Shown here: in pieces, positions 24,701-38,049 of the stretch
How the letters are laid out: every line of letters starts with the position of its first letter
Position numbering within the stretch: position 1 is the stretch's first letter
Assembly (NCBI GenBank): GCA_034509925.1
Contig: CM067532.1
Location: 6,102,142-6,166,141 of the forward strand
Source: Hirudinaria manillensis
Lineage: Eukaryota; Annelida; Clitellata; Hirudinida; Hirudinidae
Length of the DNA: 64,000 nt
Direction of reading: 5' to 3'
The notes under the pieces: model-generated
The model's input: only the letters and a program-made list of their open reading frames with translations
Databases searched by the model: none
Told to the model about the DNA's origin: nothing
Made by a program: the position numbers and the translations under genes

Positions 24701-25624
24701 GAAGGTCTTGTTGCAAAGTATTGGTCATTTTTTTAGGTTGATTTTTCATATTAAGTTTGAATTTTTTTAAGAAATGCTGGGTCAATTTATGCAAACAGAA
24801 AAGTTGGAGGGTAAAATCTATGCATGTGAAGAATGTAATAGTGAGTTATCAATAAATCTTTACTAATAATAAACCTGAAGTTCAGTTTCATTTGTATTCT
24901 TGATATTTATAAGAAACAAGCACAGAATCGGAATTGAGAGTTTACAGCGAAGCTGAAAAAAGGTTTTTTATAAGCAAGCTTCCAAATGTGTTGAGACTGC
25001 ATCTGAAAAGATTCATGTTAGTTGCTTGCTCTTGGCTTTATGATATTTGTAAAAGCTGATCATTTCCAGCTGACCGTTTGGTTTTTCCAGGTGGTCTGGA
25101 AGGAGTAGCAGGGGCAAAATCACTGCCAACGTTGCCTTTCCTCAGCATTTAAACATCTCAGAGTTCTGCCATCCAGATCTCCATTCAAACAACTCCATTT
25201 ACAGCCTCTCTGCCGTTGTCATGCACCACGGCAGGGGATTTGGTTCCGGTCATTACACAGCCTATTGCTGGAATAACGATGCAGGTCTTGCTCTTGACAT
25301 GCTTCGTGTCATTAATCTGGCACTAGTTTTGTTATGGCTACTGGTAATCATCTGTGATCTCTTGTAGATTCGTGGCTTCACTGCAATGATGCAAAGATGC
25401 AAAAAGCATCTCTCGATGATGTTCAGAAAGCTCAAGCCTATATCCTCGTCTACACAAAAATACTGCCCAACTTAATAAATCCTCCAGCTACGGACCCAAG
25501 GAACGGAGAGAATGGAATTTCAGGCAGGAGCAAGATCCCAAAATTTGCTGATGCTGCAAAGAGGCTGAGGATAGAAAATCTCGGTTTTTACTCCATCAAA
25601 CGAACAAAAACAACTATTTGGTAG
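21720..25624 (+). CDS. USP44/USP49-type ubiquitin carboxyl-terminal hydrolase
   Basis: A cysteine protease that removes ubiquitin; vertebrate USP44 and USP49 deubiquitinate histone H2B and USP44 acts on the mitotic checkpoint. Fifteen exons join in frame to 752 aa (human USP44 712, USP49 688). The first ATG at 21720 opens the ZnF-UBP domain, [20 protein letters not shown], and the zinc ligands CVNC, CLSC, HVACG and CYEC follow. The VLNDN motif after the finger is typical of the USP44/49 branch. The USP fold begins with the Cys box [13 protein letters not shown] (about 23430-23465), has a CxxC zinc-ribbon pair (CLTC and CEEC), and ends with the His box [11 protein letters not shown] and SWLHCND. 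A Ser-rich insert of about 110 residues follows the Cys box. Catalytic residues all appear present. Convergent with SLO2. Confidence 0.94.
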
Positions 25625-26570
25625 CAGGGTCTCGTTTCTGGATTATCGAGATCTTCCAGAAATGTTTGCAAATGAATGGATATCAACTGTCATTAAAAAC
25701 ACTGCTTTATATGTAAATAATGACTTTGTTGTTTTTGATATTTTGGTGGCATGACATGTTGAGCACATGGAAAAGCGGAAAATTGGAACTCATTTGAAGC
25801 TATCTCAGGTATTCCTATTGTGCATTTTGTGTTGTGTGTCTCAATTAGATTTTTGACTTTCTGCAGACAGTTTTAACAGAGAAGTAAATATTTGTTTGCA
25901 GTTTTATTCTACCATCGAGACATCCCTAAAAACAAATCATTGGAGTGTTATTTCGTTATTACATAACAACATGGTTTCTTAATTGTCACCTAAACTAAAT
26001 CTGTTAAACATATTGAAATCGGCAAATAAGGCTCCAAACAATACAAACAGTCAGTAATCAATGCATTATGAAAAATTTTAAGTAAAGCTAATTGTTAGAA
26101 TCATTCAAAAAATAATTTTTCTGTGCTGCTCTAGATTTGAACGCCTCCGGCAAAAGATCAATCTATTATGCATACGATAGGAAAGAGCTATGTATGTTGT
26201 TTCTCTACAACATTTCTAGTTAAAATTTCAGAGATCTGAAGTACTGGCAAGTTTGGTAAGAAGAATCTCAAAGGTGATAAAAGACTTTACAGTAACTATA
26301 AAAGACAAAGAAGTATAACAAAGCATAGTAGAAAGAACAATTTAAATATATTTGTGTGCACGAGTGGAAGTGGTGGCCACTCTGGCATTCCAGCTTGATA
26401 GGCTTGGGATTGCTGCTAAAGTTGTTCTTGGTGCCTGACAGTCAGAAATATGTCAAAAGATGTGCACTGAGAAAACAATCAAAAAGAAATCACAAATCTG
26501 GACAACTTTTTCACACCACTTTGAGAGAATTCTTAGCACCGTCACGAGACGAATTCTTTCCGATATCTTT
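25625..26570. other. Convergent intergenic region USP44/49 - SLO2
   Basis: Just under 1 kb holding two converging 3' UTRs. No coding sequence recognised. Confidence 0.65.
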
Positions 26571-29500
26571 TTATGTGTTTTGTTCCATTGCTGCTGTCAC
26601 CTCGGGACTCAAAGAAAATGGATTGATGGCGTAGCTGTAAAAACATGCAACCTGTTTACATTCTGAATAATAAATATTCATTTTAATTAAACATTTAACT
26701 GGTTAACTTTTGGATGTTATTAACATTTAATTCTAGAGATTTAAATATTAATATAGCATCGAGTGATGCTTAGAGATATAAAAAATTTAAATTTGCATAG
26801 GGATATTGTGAGGACATTGGGCCACAAACAACTTACATAATGTCATTTTTGTCCAATTCCAAGTCGTACTCTGGGTTGAGTACCACATACGAAATTGATT
26901 CACGATCACAGCTTAAAGTTTCTGATGAACAGAGTGTAGCAGCAAAATTAGAGAAAAGAGAAAATTATTTTGTGAAAATTTGGAAAGTATTTCAAAGACA
27001 ACAGTTTTACCAGGTTGCTTTGATGGGAGTCCTAAGCTGATGAGTCGACATTTGATCATATGCATTATCTCCAATTCATCTGTTCCTGGTTTGTCTTCAC
27101 CATTCTTATGCGTCACAAACCATCAATGTAAAATGGAGATTTCATTGATGATAAAACAGTAGATTATTTAAACAAAAATTAGTCAGCTGAACTGTACTCA
27201 CAGAGTAACTAGCAGTATATTTTTGGTTGATAGTTCTATAAATACCAATTGGAATCTGGTGTGTTGTTGAGCAAAGCTTTTGGTATAAAAGACCATAGGT
27301 CCCTACACTCAGATTTTCTTCAGAAAGTTGAATCTTTCAAACAAAAAAAAGAAATTGCAAGGATTTATTTGTTATTCCATCAATCAATTGGTATGGGCTG
27401 GAAATACTCACACAAGCCAAATAGCCTGAACCAGCCTCCTGGTCAATCCCAAGCAAAAGTCGGACAAACTTGATCACATAGTCCTTAACAAATGCCTGAA
27501 AAAATATTTGAAAAGTGGTACTTTTACCAAATATCGTTCTAATTTGAAGTTTTTCTGATGGCTATTAAAAAAACTTTATATTAATACTTCATGGTACCAC
27601 TGATTCCAAATAAAGATACCTGCATATGATATTCTCTGAATTATTCATATTAGTAAAATTAACTAATCATTGAAAGATAGCACCTATATTAATTTTAATA
27701 TTTGCATATAAACATCTTGGCACATTTAAGAAAATATTTATTATACAACTTGATACAGAAGAGTATCCAGCATGCTGGAGGTGAAAACATTTCCAGCAGC
27801 GAATGGGAGTCGAAACATGAAGTACAACTGAGAACCTCTCTCCTTTTCTCTCTGAAACTCATGAATATGCAACTTTCATGCATTGAATATTCAAAATACT
27901 TGAATAAATAAAGATAGAAATTATTATAGCGTGTCTGGTTCACAACACAGTCCAGGATGCCAGAGAGCCTTGATGTGATCTATAATACTTATGGTAGAGA
28001 TCTATACAAAGAATGGTTCCTTAAGAAATGCTATTGCAGCCACTTTGGATACAAGGGGTATTTAAAAAATTAACTATTTAATTACAAGCAAAATTAAAAT
28101 ATTTGCAGTAAAACTTTAAAACAAAATATTTGCATTTAATGAAATTCTTGCCAATGGTTACAAAATAAAAACCTTCTCAAGTTTTGATAGTTGTAAGGCA
28201 TAAGTGTCTCTAGCTCTGAATTGCATGAATCTCATGTTTGAGGCTTGTGACAGTTCAGTGACTATGTTGGCACTTGGGAATAGTCTGGAATATATAGTAC
28301 TATATATTATATTACAAGATGTCCTCATTAAAAACACTAGTTATATAATAATATACATTAAAATCATATGTAATGATGTCTATTATTTATAACATTAACA
28401 TTAGAAACTTATTAAAGGTTAAAAAGCTTACATCAACATGATTTAATTAAACAGTCATAATAAAGATCACCTTGTTATGTTTTGCTTTATAATTAACTTA
28501 AACTGCATACTAAGAATATAAATTTCCTCGAGCTTGCCTGAACATAGACTGTACAGCCACAATAGTGTTGCAGTCTGCTAGCGTCTCCTCTTGCCCGGCA
28601 TTTGAACTTTCCTTGTTCACAACAACAACAGTGTCTGCGATTTGGATCCCAGCCAGGAATAGGTCATCCAATCTTGTCCAATAGAAATTAATATATATAA
28701 ATATATAATTTTAATTATAATACCTATTATATATGTAATATATAAGATAATACTTATAATTTTGCTATCTACACCAATTCTGACCTGTCAATAGTGCCTA
28801 TCATCCAGTAAACTGCAGGAAAATGGCAGATTGTCTCAAGGAAGGTGAGATTTGGTCTGAATGGTTTGAATATGCATCAGATAACTTTGAAACGAATTTA
28901 TTATATAAAATTTAAAGCATAAATGACTAGTATTTGTGCTTACATATAAGAGTAGGATATTAGATATAAGGTACAATCTAGGTTAATGTACATAATGTAA
29001 GTACTTTGGTAATTTTTAAATTGGTCTTAGATATATGTTAAAACTGAGATTGTCAAATCTTTGAATCAGTCACTGAATTCAGTTGCACAAGAACTATTCT
29101 CAGCATCCAATCTATTACTATTATTATTAATCATTAATCTATTATTATAATTATTATTATTAATTACACTCTTACATTAAAACACACCTTTCTTCCAGGA
29201 GGAGAATGATAGGATGGAGATGTTTTTTATGCCTTGAATGTGATCTGAGAGGAACAATGAAATTGAAAAGGGCATTGCTGGATCTATCAGCAGCCACGAT
29301 GACAGTTCTATTTGCCCACTTGTACTGATATGCATGAGAGTGAGCACAGTGCATGCATGCCTGTTGAAATTTGTTCTTGCATTAAACAAGTCAAAGATAA
29401 ATGAAAAACTGATGATGATTTCTGCCCAACTCTCACAGAAAAGATTTAAGTTCAAGATTCTATTCATGATTCTATACTTGTAATTTTCAAGCTGTTTTAT

Positions 29501-32500
29501 TACTTCTATTTCAGTGAATTCAACCAAGGCCAATATTCCTTCTTCCTCCTTGAGCCTTATTACCATTTCAGGTAAGGCTCAGGATAATCTTTCATTAGTG
29601 AACACTGATATTTAAGGCTCATTAAAAATGGGCTAGATACAAATGAACACCTCAGAGAGATTCAGACAGCAGAGAGGTCTGGGTGATTTCACCAGATGAC
29701 AGTGAATTGGACTTGTTCCAATGTAGGGTGTGACTGGTGGAATACCAATGTAAAAGCTGTAGTGAAGATAAAAAAATTAATATAATTAAAATAATGTTTA
29801 ATATTGTACATAATTATTGTACATAATAATTGTAATAATATTAATGATAATAATCTTTACTGTGAGGGCTAACAGATGAAACTATCCAAATTAAGCCAAA
29901 TTCTAAATATTTACCTGTTTAATTAAACATTTTTAATAATTATAAACGATGTAAAATTCCAAACTCTTAAAATTTATTTCAATGAACACTAAAATGTTTG
30001 TGCTAACTCCTTTAAATCCAAGGCTTCATTTGCAATCCTATCTTTGGTATCGTCATCATCATCTTCACTAAAAGCATCATCATCATCTTCATCATCCTCA
30101 TCCTCTTCTTTTTCATCATAGTCCACATCAAGTTCACTGGTTGAATTCTCCTCAGAAGCAAGATTGGCTGGCTTGGCATATGACTTATGGTACATGAGAG
30201 CAATGCTTGAGGAGCAATTGGTCGGATTCTTGCAATCGACGGATAGAGATGACGATGGTGGCACTGGAGAATTCTTGATTTGTTCCATTGTCTTGGAATG
30301 TTGAAAAAGTAAGGATGGTTTGCTCATATTTGTGGAGGAATATTTTGTGTCATCACAAGGTTCTGAGGAGAGCAGAGGAGTCCTTTGTTTCATAGGCGAT
30401 AAAGGAGGATTTGGTACTGCTGGTTCTGAGATAAATGTGCCACGGATGAATAGCTATAATTAATTATATGCTACAGAGCAAACATTCAAAGTCTTAGTAC
30501 ATTTATCCTGAACATTCAAACATGAAATAAAAAACTACTCAAAAAAATATTAATCACACAAAAATTGTCACATAATATACAAAAATGTAAGATAAGGAAA
30601 CAGCATTTTATCACTTAGAAGCGAATGGTTTTCACCAACTGTTGATATGGATGCCAACTTCGGTAACAGAAGTTCTTTTGAAAACATATTCCTTCTTGAC
30701 TCCCTTATTCAAAACTTTCATGGATCTCCTTTTGAAAGAAGCACCAAAATTTGAACCAAGGCCAGAGTTGTCCGGCTGTGAGAGGACGAGGGAATTTTCC
30801 TCCTTAGTTATGGACATGTAGAAACAGATATCACTTTCAGACATGATGTGCAGGGGACCGGGATTGAGTAGTAGGGGTGAACCAGGCAGAGAAGATTGAA
30901 CTCCAACCAATGAGACCCCAAATCTCAAGAAGCAATAAATTTAAATTTTATTATTCAATGTAATAAAAAAAATGGAATAAAATTAACTTTTTTATAACTT
31001 ATAATATAACTTATTTATGGTCAATTATTAAGAAATTTATCCATCACACTAACTTCCGATGAGCATGAAATGAAGCAAAGGTGAAAGATTTGTCCCTATA
31101 TTCTCCAAAGAACCTACTATCACACAGTCTGATATGGTAAATCTCATTGCCACTGCATTTTCCATATAATTTAATCCATTCTTCAGTTGATGTTTGCCCC
31201 TCACTGCACAATAGAACCAGCAATAATCATAATATATTTGAATAAGTTAAATTTATCCTAAAATAATTTAATTCAAAACTCAGATCAGAAGTAAATATCT
31301 TAGATAGAAATATGAAAATATTTTCTAAGGTCTTGATCACATGCTTAAGAAAAACTTTAGTAAACTTTAGTTTACTTTAGTAAAGTGCTCAACATAAAGT
31401 TCAGAAATTAGTGAAAAATAAACTTTTTTTTGCCCTTATTATAAAAAAAAAACTAATAATAAGTTTAGGCTGTGAGACAAAAAACTTATAATCAATAGAA
31501 AATTGAAAAATGACTTAATGCAAATTAATTCTGCCTGAATGTAAATATTTAATTAACTGAATTTGAATCTTTAAAAATCAAATCCAAATAACAAACCTTC
31601 AAACATTACTTCAAAAGAGGAGTCTTCAACCAAACATAAAATAACCAACACCCAATAAAACTTAATTATATTTTTTAATGGAGTACTGCAATCACAAATT
31701 GTTCAACATTTATAATTAATAGAAATTTATATTTAAAAGTAAATAAAATATAAATGAAAGTTAATCAAAGGATTAGAATTAATAATGTTTTGACAAAAAT
31801 TAAATAGCAAAACATTAATAATTATTATGATTTGCACAATATTGTTTAAACATTTGAAGCATTTAAATGATGGGAACTCACGCTCCTCTGGATGTGTGGA
31901 GCAGGAGAGTCACAAAAGTTGACATTCCAGGAAAGAGGCAGTTGTTAGCCAGCAGTGCATATTTGAATTCATCTTCACAAACCACATGTTCTAGAAAAAA
32001 ATACATTTAAACCTGAGATAAAATTCTGAACAATTAACTTGATTTGATGCTTACTTTAAATTAATATTTATTCATATTGACATTCCTAAGGCATTAAGTA
32101 CTAAAACTTCTACACAATTGTCAACAAAACATGGTCAAAAAATATGTAAATTCTTCTAAAATGTTCTTAGTATTTTTGAATGTGCAACAATTATTAGCAT
32201 CATCTTACAAATTGACTACATGACTATTTCATAGCCATAAAGTTTACTAAAATTGCATATTATTGCATCATGAAAGTGTCAATATAATTGAAAAATAAAC
32301 TAAATAAATAATATTTTGTAATCAAAAGATAAATAAAAAGCATTTTGAAAAGTGAAAAATAAGTAAGTATTCTCATTTTTAAATTTATTCACCAGCAAAG
32401 TGGACATGCAATTTGCTCTCAGGTCTAAAAATCTGGACGTACTGAGGACAGTTTGGAGCGAAGTCCTTCACAGCCCATGCCCTCAAGATTGTGTGTTGGT

Positions 32501-35500
32501 CCTTAAAAAGTCATTTTTAGGTTCATTTCTTTCAAAATAAAAATAAAGTGAGAAACTAATTATGTCAAGCATCAACAACTTACATACCCTGCATATCTTT
32601 AAATTGTTGTTAATTTGTAGTTATTAATTCTTAAAAATCTTAACTAACTGCAGCTGCTCTGTCCAAATAATTTCTTGCAGCAATCATGAAGCACCCCTTG
32701 GCATCCTGCATCCTGACAAAAAATGATGAATAGCAACTTCATCTTTCCATGGCAAATAGCATTGAATGCTTGCCTTGAGAATATTTTAGGAATATTTTTA
32801 AATTGAGAAATGCAACTAAAATCAGAGGTTCATGCCATTAATTGAAGTGTTTAAAATGTTTTTGACCTGCATCTGGAAAGATCAGTGTCCTTGAGAGCTG
32901 AGCCCTTGATATAAATTACTCTGGCAGCCCAGAGAGGAACCTGAGCATCAACACAATGAGCTTCATATGTACATATATATTTTATATATTATATCTATAT
33001 ATATATATATACATATATAGCTTTCAATAAAAAGATTAGACCTGGAGAAGCAACTTCATGGTAGGATCAAGATCGGAAGGTGATAACAGCACGACGTAAT
33101 AGTCCTGAAACAAAAAGCAAGATTTCCTCTGGCAATTATTTTTATGACACTTACATCAATTTTCTCAAAAGTTATCAGCAGAGCTATTATCTATTCACAT
33201 AAATCAAGCTTTTTTACTATTCAATGTGAAAGGAAAAATTAGAAAAAAAAACACAAATTAATCAAAGAAAGCCTTCATAATTTTGTTAAAGTTCAGTTTA
33301 AGCTGGTATTAATCATAAAATAGATTATTTTAGAAGATTATTTAGAAGAGATTATTTTAGAAGATTTAATTGGAAAGTCTATGAATTTCACATAAAAGCA
33401 ATTTGCTTTTCTAACTTAAAAAAAAACTACTTGATAAAAAGATGATTCTGATATAAATTGGTTTCCATTGAATAGGGGTTCCCAATCTATGGCCTGTGGG
33501 CGCATGCATCCCTTGAGGCTATTTTGTGCAGATTACAAAATTTTCTTAAAAACTTTTTATGTACTTTTTTATGATCACTTTTTTACGCAAACAATTTGCT
33601 TTAGGTAGGAATTGACTTTTCTTTAATTTCGTTATTTTCCTTAATTAAGAGTGTCTATAAACATTTTGGAATACACATCCTGATGAGCTTTGCACATTTA
33701 ACACAATGGATTGGAAAGAAAAATTGGATTTGAACAATAACATGGAAATATTACCAGATATTAACAAGAAAATGCTATGGTAATGCCATAAGTATGTCAA
33801 AAGAGATGTAACATATGAACTGGACTGAACCTGAACTTTTGGATGTGCATAGAACTCATTTAGGAAATCCATGATGGTGTCAGCCTGCATAGTGGTAGCC
33901 ACAACTACGACATGTTTCTCATTCTGAGCCCTCTGGCTGCTGTAGTTTTTTCCCATTTTTTGCTTTTCCATCCAGGTTGATGCCAGTTGTTCAAACTAAA
34001 TGAATCATGCTTTACGATCTTTATCTTGCACAAGCAACATCTAGAAAAATTACTGTTTTTCCATATTTTTGTAATTTCGAAAGTAATTAAATCAATAGAC
34101 AATATTAGCCAACCAATATTAGAAAGCTCTATCATCAATGTATCTAATTTGTTTGAAATTGTTTGAATTTAAATTATAGGAAAAGTAACCTGGGTGGGAA
34201 GAACTATAAAGGCCGAGCAGATGAGCATGATCATAAAAAGTTTGCTTGGCCAAATGTCCGGATAAACGTCTCCGTATCCGACCGTGGAAAAGGTTACAAT
34301 GACATACCACAAGGAGTCAAAGAGCGTCAGGGACTTCACACTGCCCCTCTGAAGGTGCTGGATTCCACAAACACTGGTAAAAACCAAGCATGAAATTGTG
34401 GCAATTAGGAAGATCAGCTGTTGACTCAGGGCTGACTGAGACTTTTGCATTACTCTATGCAAATCACTCTGTTGGAGTTGTTTTGAATTAAGTAAAAATT
34501 AATTCAAAGTGAAGAATTGTCCATAATATTTATTTCATAACATTTATTTTAGACATACCAGCATGTCATTCAAAGCAATTTTTGCAAGCCAACAATTTAA
34601 AAATACTGGCACGAACAGCTTTCGAATAGGTTGGTAAAATATCTACAAATTAAGATGTTAATCTATTAAAGTGTCATATATTATTTCAGTTTTAAGTTTA
34701 ATAATTTCAAATATCTTGCTGGAATTATATATGTTAAGCATGTTGTTATTAGAACTCACAGTGATTATAAAAGGTATTGTGTTTACAGCCTCTAATAGAA
34801 AGCTGGGAGCTAAGATTTGTAGCCAGATATTACCCTGCAATTAAATTACAATTATAAATGAAGTATGCCTAAATAAAATGTAAATTCAAAGAAATTAAAA
34901 TATAGATTATATAGATTTATCCTTTTTTTGCAGTTTTATATTTTTAAAACACATTTATAACTCAATGATTTTCAGCCAGAAAGCTATTACTCTGCAAGTA
35001 TTACTCTATATTTGAGACTTAGTTAGTTTCATAAATAGAAGGGACAGTTCCACTAACAATCGCATAACAGTTACATTATGCCAGAAGTATTTGATGCACA
35101 TACCTTATAGGCCACATAAGTGACAAGTAGAGTTTCAATAAAACTGATGATGGCCACACAAACTTGTATACCCCACAACCAATCATTTCTATTGACCCAA
35201 AATATATGTTGCCTGAGAAAGACAAAAATTTACAGCTTAAATTTTATGCATAAAACTGTACTTGATGGATGTCCAAATATTGCAGAGACAAATTGAAGAA
35301 AGCTAACCAATTAATAATTCCAGGGGTCAGACTAGCAGGATCACATATACCATTAATGCCTTGATTTCCAACTCTAACATCAACAAAAGTAGAATTCTGT
35401 GCATAAATCTCTGGATCACTAGAAAGTGGAAGCATTCATCATCTTCAGCACAATTCTTAGAAAAATAATAAAAATACCAACCATTCTGATAACAAGTACA

Positions 35501-37588
35501 TGGGATGTTGATCAGTTAAGACTCTAAAGACATACAAAACGCACGATAACAACTTTATGAACAAATTGAAGACCCGAATCTGCAAGCCTTAAAAAGATTT
35601 GGAAATTTAAATTAGATTATGCTCAAAGTGGGGAAGCTTCAGATGAATAGGAAAATATTGCAATACAGCAAAGCTATTGATTTCATTCAATGCTGGACTA
35701 TTGAATCACTTTTATTATCTCAACAACAAAATGCAAAAATTCAATTAAAACTATATAATATTTTCCTAATTTTGAAATTTTTCCAATGCTATAATTCATT
35801 TTGAGTTTCAATTAAGTATATTAAAAACATAGATATTAAGACAATTATTGAAAATTAATTGGAATTAACTAATTCTTTAGAGAAAATGGTGGTGTTTATG
35901 TTGGCTTAAGAAGAATAAATGAATTTGAACAATTTTAAATGTAGAAAAATTTAATTCATCAGAAATAATTCACATGAATTTTTTAAATTATAAAATTATT
36001 CCTAATATTTGAATCACAGATCAATGCAGCATTCATTATCTAAATGAAAACTGATTGTCATGTGACCACTTATAATTTGTTGGTAGCATTTCTCAATAAC
36101 ATGCCCTATTTAAATCCATTTAAGTTCCAATTTAAACAAATTAAATGCTATGCACCGTCAGAACCAACACAGCAAATATGGAACTTAAAATGTTTCAGGA
36201 AGAATGCAACATAAAGCATTGTGTGAGAAGTCTATAAAATGAACAAATGTCATTTGCAAAAGCCAACACTACAGGTGAAACATGAATCAATATCCTTGAG
36301 AAGGTCAGGTGGACCAAATCTAATGAAAATATAGGAATGATTTCTCAAATTTTCTCACTTGTTCTTTGGTTTTGAAGAAAATAAATCTGAAGCCTCTCTT
36401 TAAAGGTGTTCTCATTTGTAAAAAACTCCACTTTCACTCTTTACAAAAAATAAAATACAATTCTAAAAATGAATAAGTAAACCATAAAATCTCGGCAATA
36501 AAATTACGGGACTGAAATTAATGGGACACTGATCCATAAGATTATGAGGTGCAGTGCCAATATAATTTTGATTATTAATGTCATCAAAGGCACAAAAGTT
36601 TCATTAAAACAATTAAAAGCAATGAAGAGCCCTGAAATGCTACTCTTTTAGTAATTATAAATTAACAAACATATGGGAAAGTAAAACTTATGTGATGGAA
36701 TGTGTTAAAATTTAATGCATATTATTTCAATTTATTGCACATATCAACTAAAATATAATTAATTAATGACAGTTATGTTTTCATTTATATAAATTACTTT
36801 GGGGTATAGCATGCATTTTGGTTAAAACAAGTAGTTACAATTGGTTGGTTATTAATTCACTGAACTAATGCTAATCTAAAATTATAAAAATAAATTAACA
36901 TGAAAGTGTGTCAAATCATAAGAAGCAACACTTGAGAAGTTCAAGGCAAACAAATTAATTGAAACAAACATTAATCTACTGAAGGCTTCGTTGTTGTAAT
37001 CAAGCAAGTTTGAATCTATTCATATGAGTTTTTTACTTATTCATTTACAGAAGTTAAAGCCACTCAACATTGACACCAATTACCAAATATGGCTGCATTT
37101 ACTAAATTAAATAAATGGCTAAGTAATCAGGACCATCCCTCTGAATGGTCATTGTCCTCTTCAACTACTGAAAAGCCTAAAGTGGACATCAGACTACAAG
37201 AGGATTGGTTTGCCCCTCATAAGACTGGGAAAAGGTGAATTGATGTCCCTGTAGATAAGGCATTGAAATAATAAAAAATATATTTAGGTTTCCTCTTCTT
37301 TTGGGTGTTTCGATTTTCAAACTAGTTTTTGTCGAGGAGCTGTTTATTACAATTCCGCTTTATTACTTTAAACACGGTAACTTTCAAATCAATATATTTA
37401 TTACTTGACAGGCTTAGCACCAAAAATCTAAAGCAATATTCGTTCGAACTTGCGACCAGTACGCGCCAGGTCTCGTTAAAAGTACAATAAAAGTACCTGT
37501 CATCGTACGATTGCTCTCTTGAGATCAAATCTTTAAATCTGTATTTAGATGGAGTTATTATGCGTCCAGACTGTCTGGCTTCATCCAT
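26571..37588 (-). CDS. SLO2/KCNT (Slack-Slick) ligand-gated potassium channel
   Basis: A large-conductance, ion-gated K+ channel of the neuronal membrane. About 28 exons follow the order of KCNT1/2. They include [15 protein letters not shown] (36365-36435), S1 [11 protein letters not shown] (35509-35587), S2-S5 segments, and the pore filter [13 protein letters not shown] (exon 34190-34468). Then come RCK1 (NEKHVVVVA...[45 protein letters not shown]), an acidic linker, and RCK2 ([35 protein letters not shown]). The terminal exon is 26571-26634, ending [13 protein letters not shown] chose the ATG at 37588 ([11 protein letters not shown]) because the frame upstream of it has no other ATG before a stop. 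An unseen 5' exon is possible. The S4 equivalent is poor in charge, as in SLO2. RCK2 lacks the vertebrate sodium motif. Confidence 0.93.
30040..30133 (-). repeat. GAT/GAA-rich stretch coding a poly-acidic linker in SLO2
   Basis: Imperfect GAT/GAA/GAG triplets within a SLO2 exon encode a run in which 22 of 31 residues are Asp or Glu. The reading frame continues through it and into the conserved PPVTPYIG block of the next exon (about 29700-29760), so it is part of the protein. Confidence 0.8.
32965..33020. repeat. (TA)n-rich run in SLO2 intron
   Basis: TATATA-type low-complexity sequence in the intron between the RCK1 exons at about 32880-32942 and 33047-33107. Confidence 0.8.
33475..33560. 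mobile_element. hAT-like transposon end in SLO2 intron
   Basis: The segment AGGGGTTCCCAATCTATGGC, followed by a GGGCGCATGCATCCCTTGAG segment, strongly resembles the terminal region of many non-autonomous hAT elements (CAGGGGTTCCCAA...GGCCGCATGCGGCCC). No matching opposite end or target duplication was found by eye. Confidence 0.35.
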
Positions 37589-38049
37589 CGTAACGCCTCG
37601 GTATTGGCGGTAGAAGTGCTGTGACAAGTTTCCTATCTGGATATTAAACTACTTCGACAGCGACTGACCAGCACCTGCACTAATCAATGGAAGAGGGCGT
37701 CTCCGGCCAGCACAGCGCGCAATCATCCAGACGACTGCACTACACCACTTCTTTAGCCGGCTTTACTTTGCATACTAATATGGATTTGGAAAGAGCAGAA
37801 CACGCAGAAGAAACTGCTCTCCTATTAACAAATGCATTTCAAGGATTTCAAACTCTTTTCTCCATCTATTTTAGACATTTTCAATCTCAATAATGAGCGA
37901 AAGACATTTAATTGATATTACAAAATTAATAAAGCTTATTCATTACTGAATGAAACATGCGCCCAGACTGGTCAGATGATCTTTAAATTGGATAGCACAT
38001 GATATAAATCGCTTCATCGAGTAAAGCTGAAACAACCGCAATTGTCGTG
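37589..38049. promoter_or_regulatory. Putative bidirectional promoter between SLO2 and CPVL
   Basis: Only 461 bp separate the start codons of two genes transcribed away from each other. The interval is locally GC/CpG-richer than its flanks, for example GGCGTCTCCGGCCAGCACAG near 37694. It also contains a 68-codon open frame on the plus strand (37687-37893) that may be chance, an upstream ORF or a 5' exon. No TATA box stands out. Shared regulation is inferred from spacing. Confidence 0.45.
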
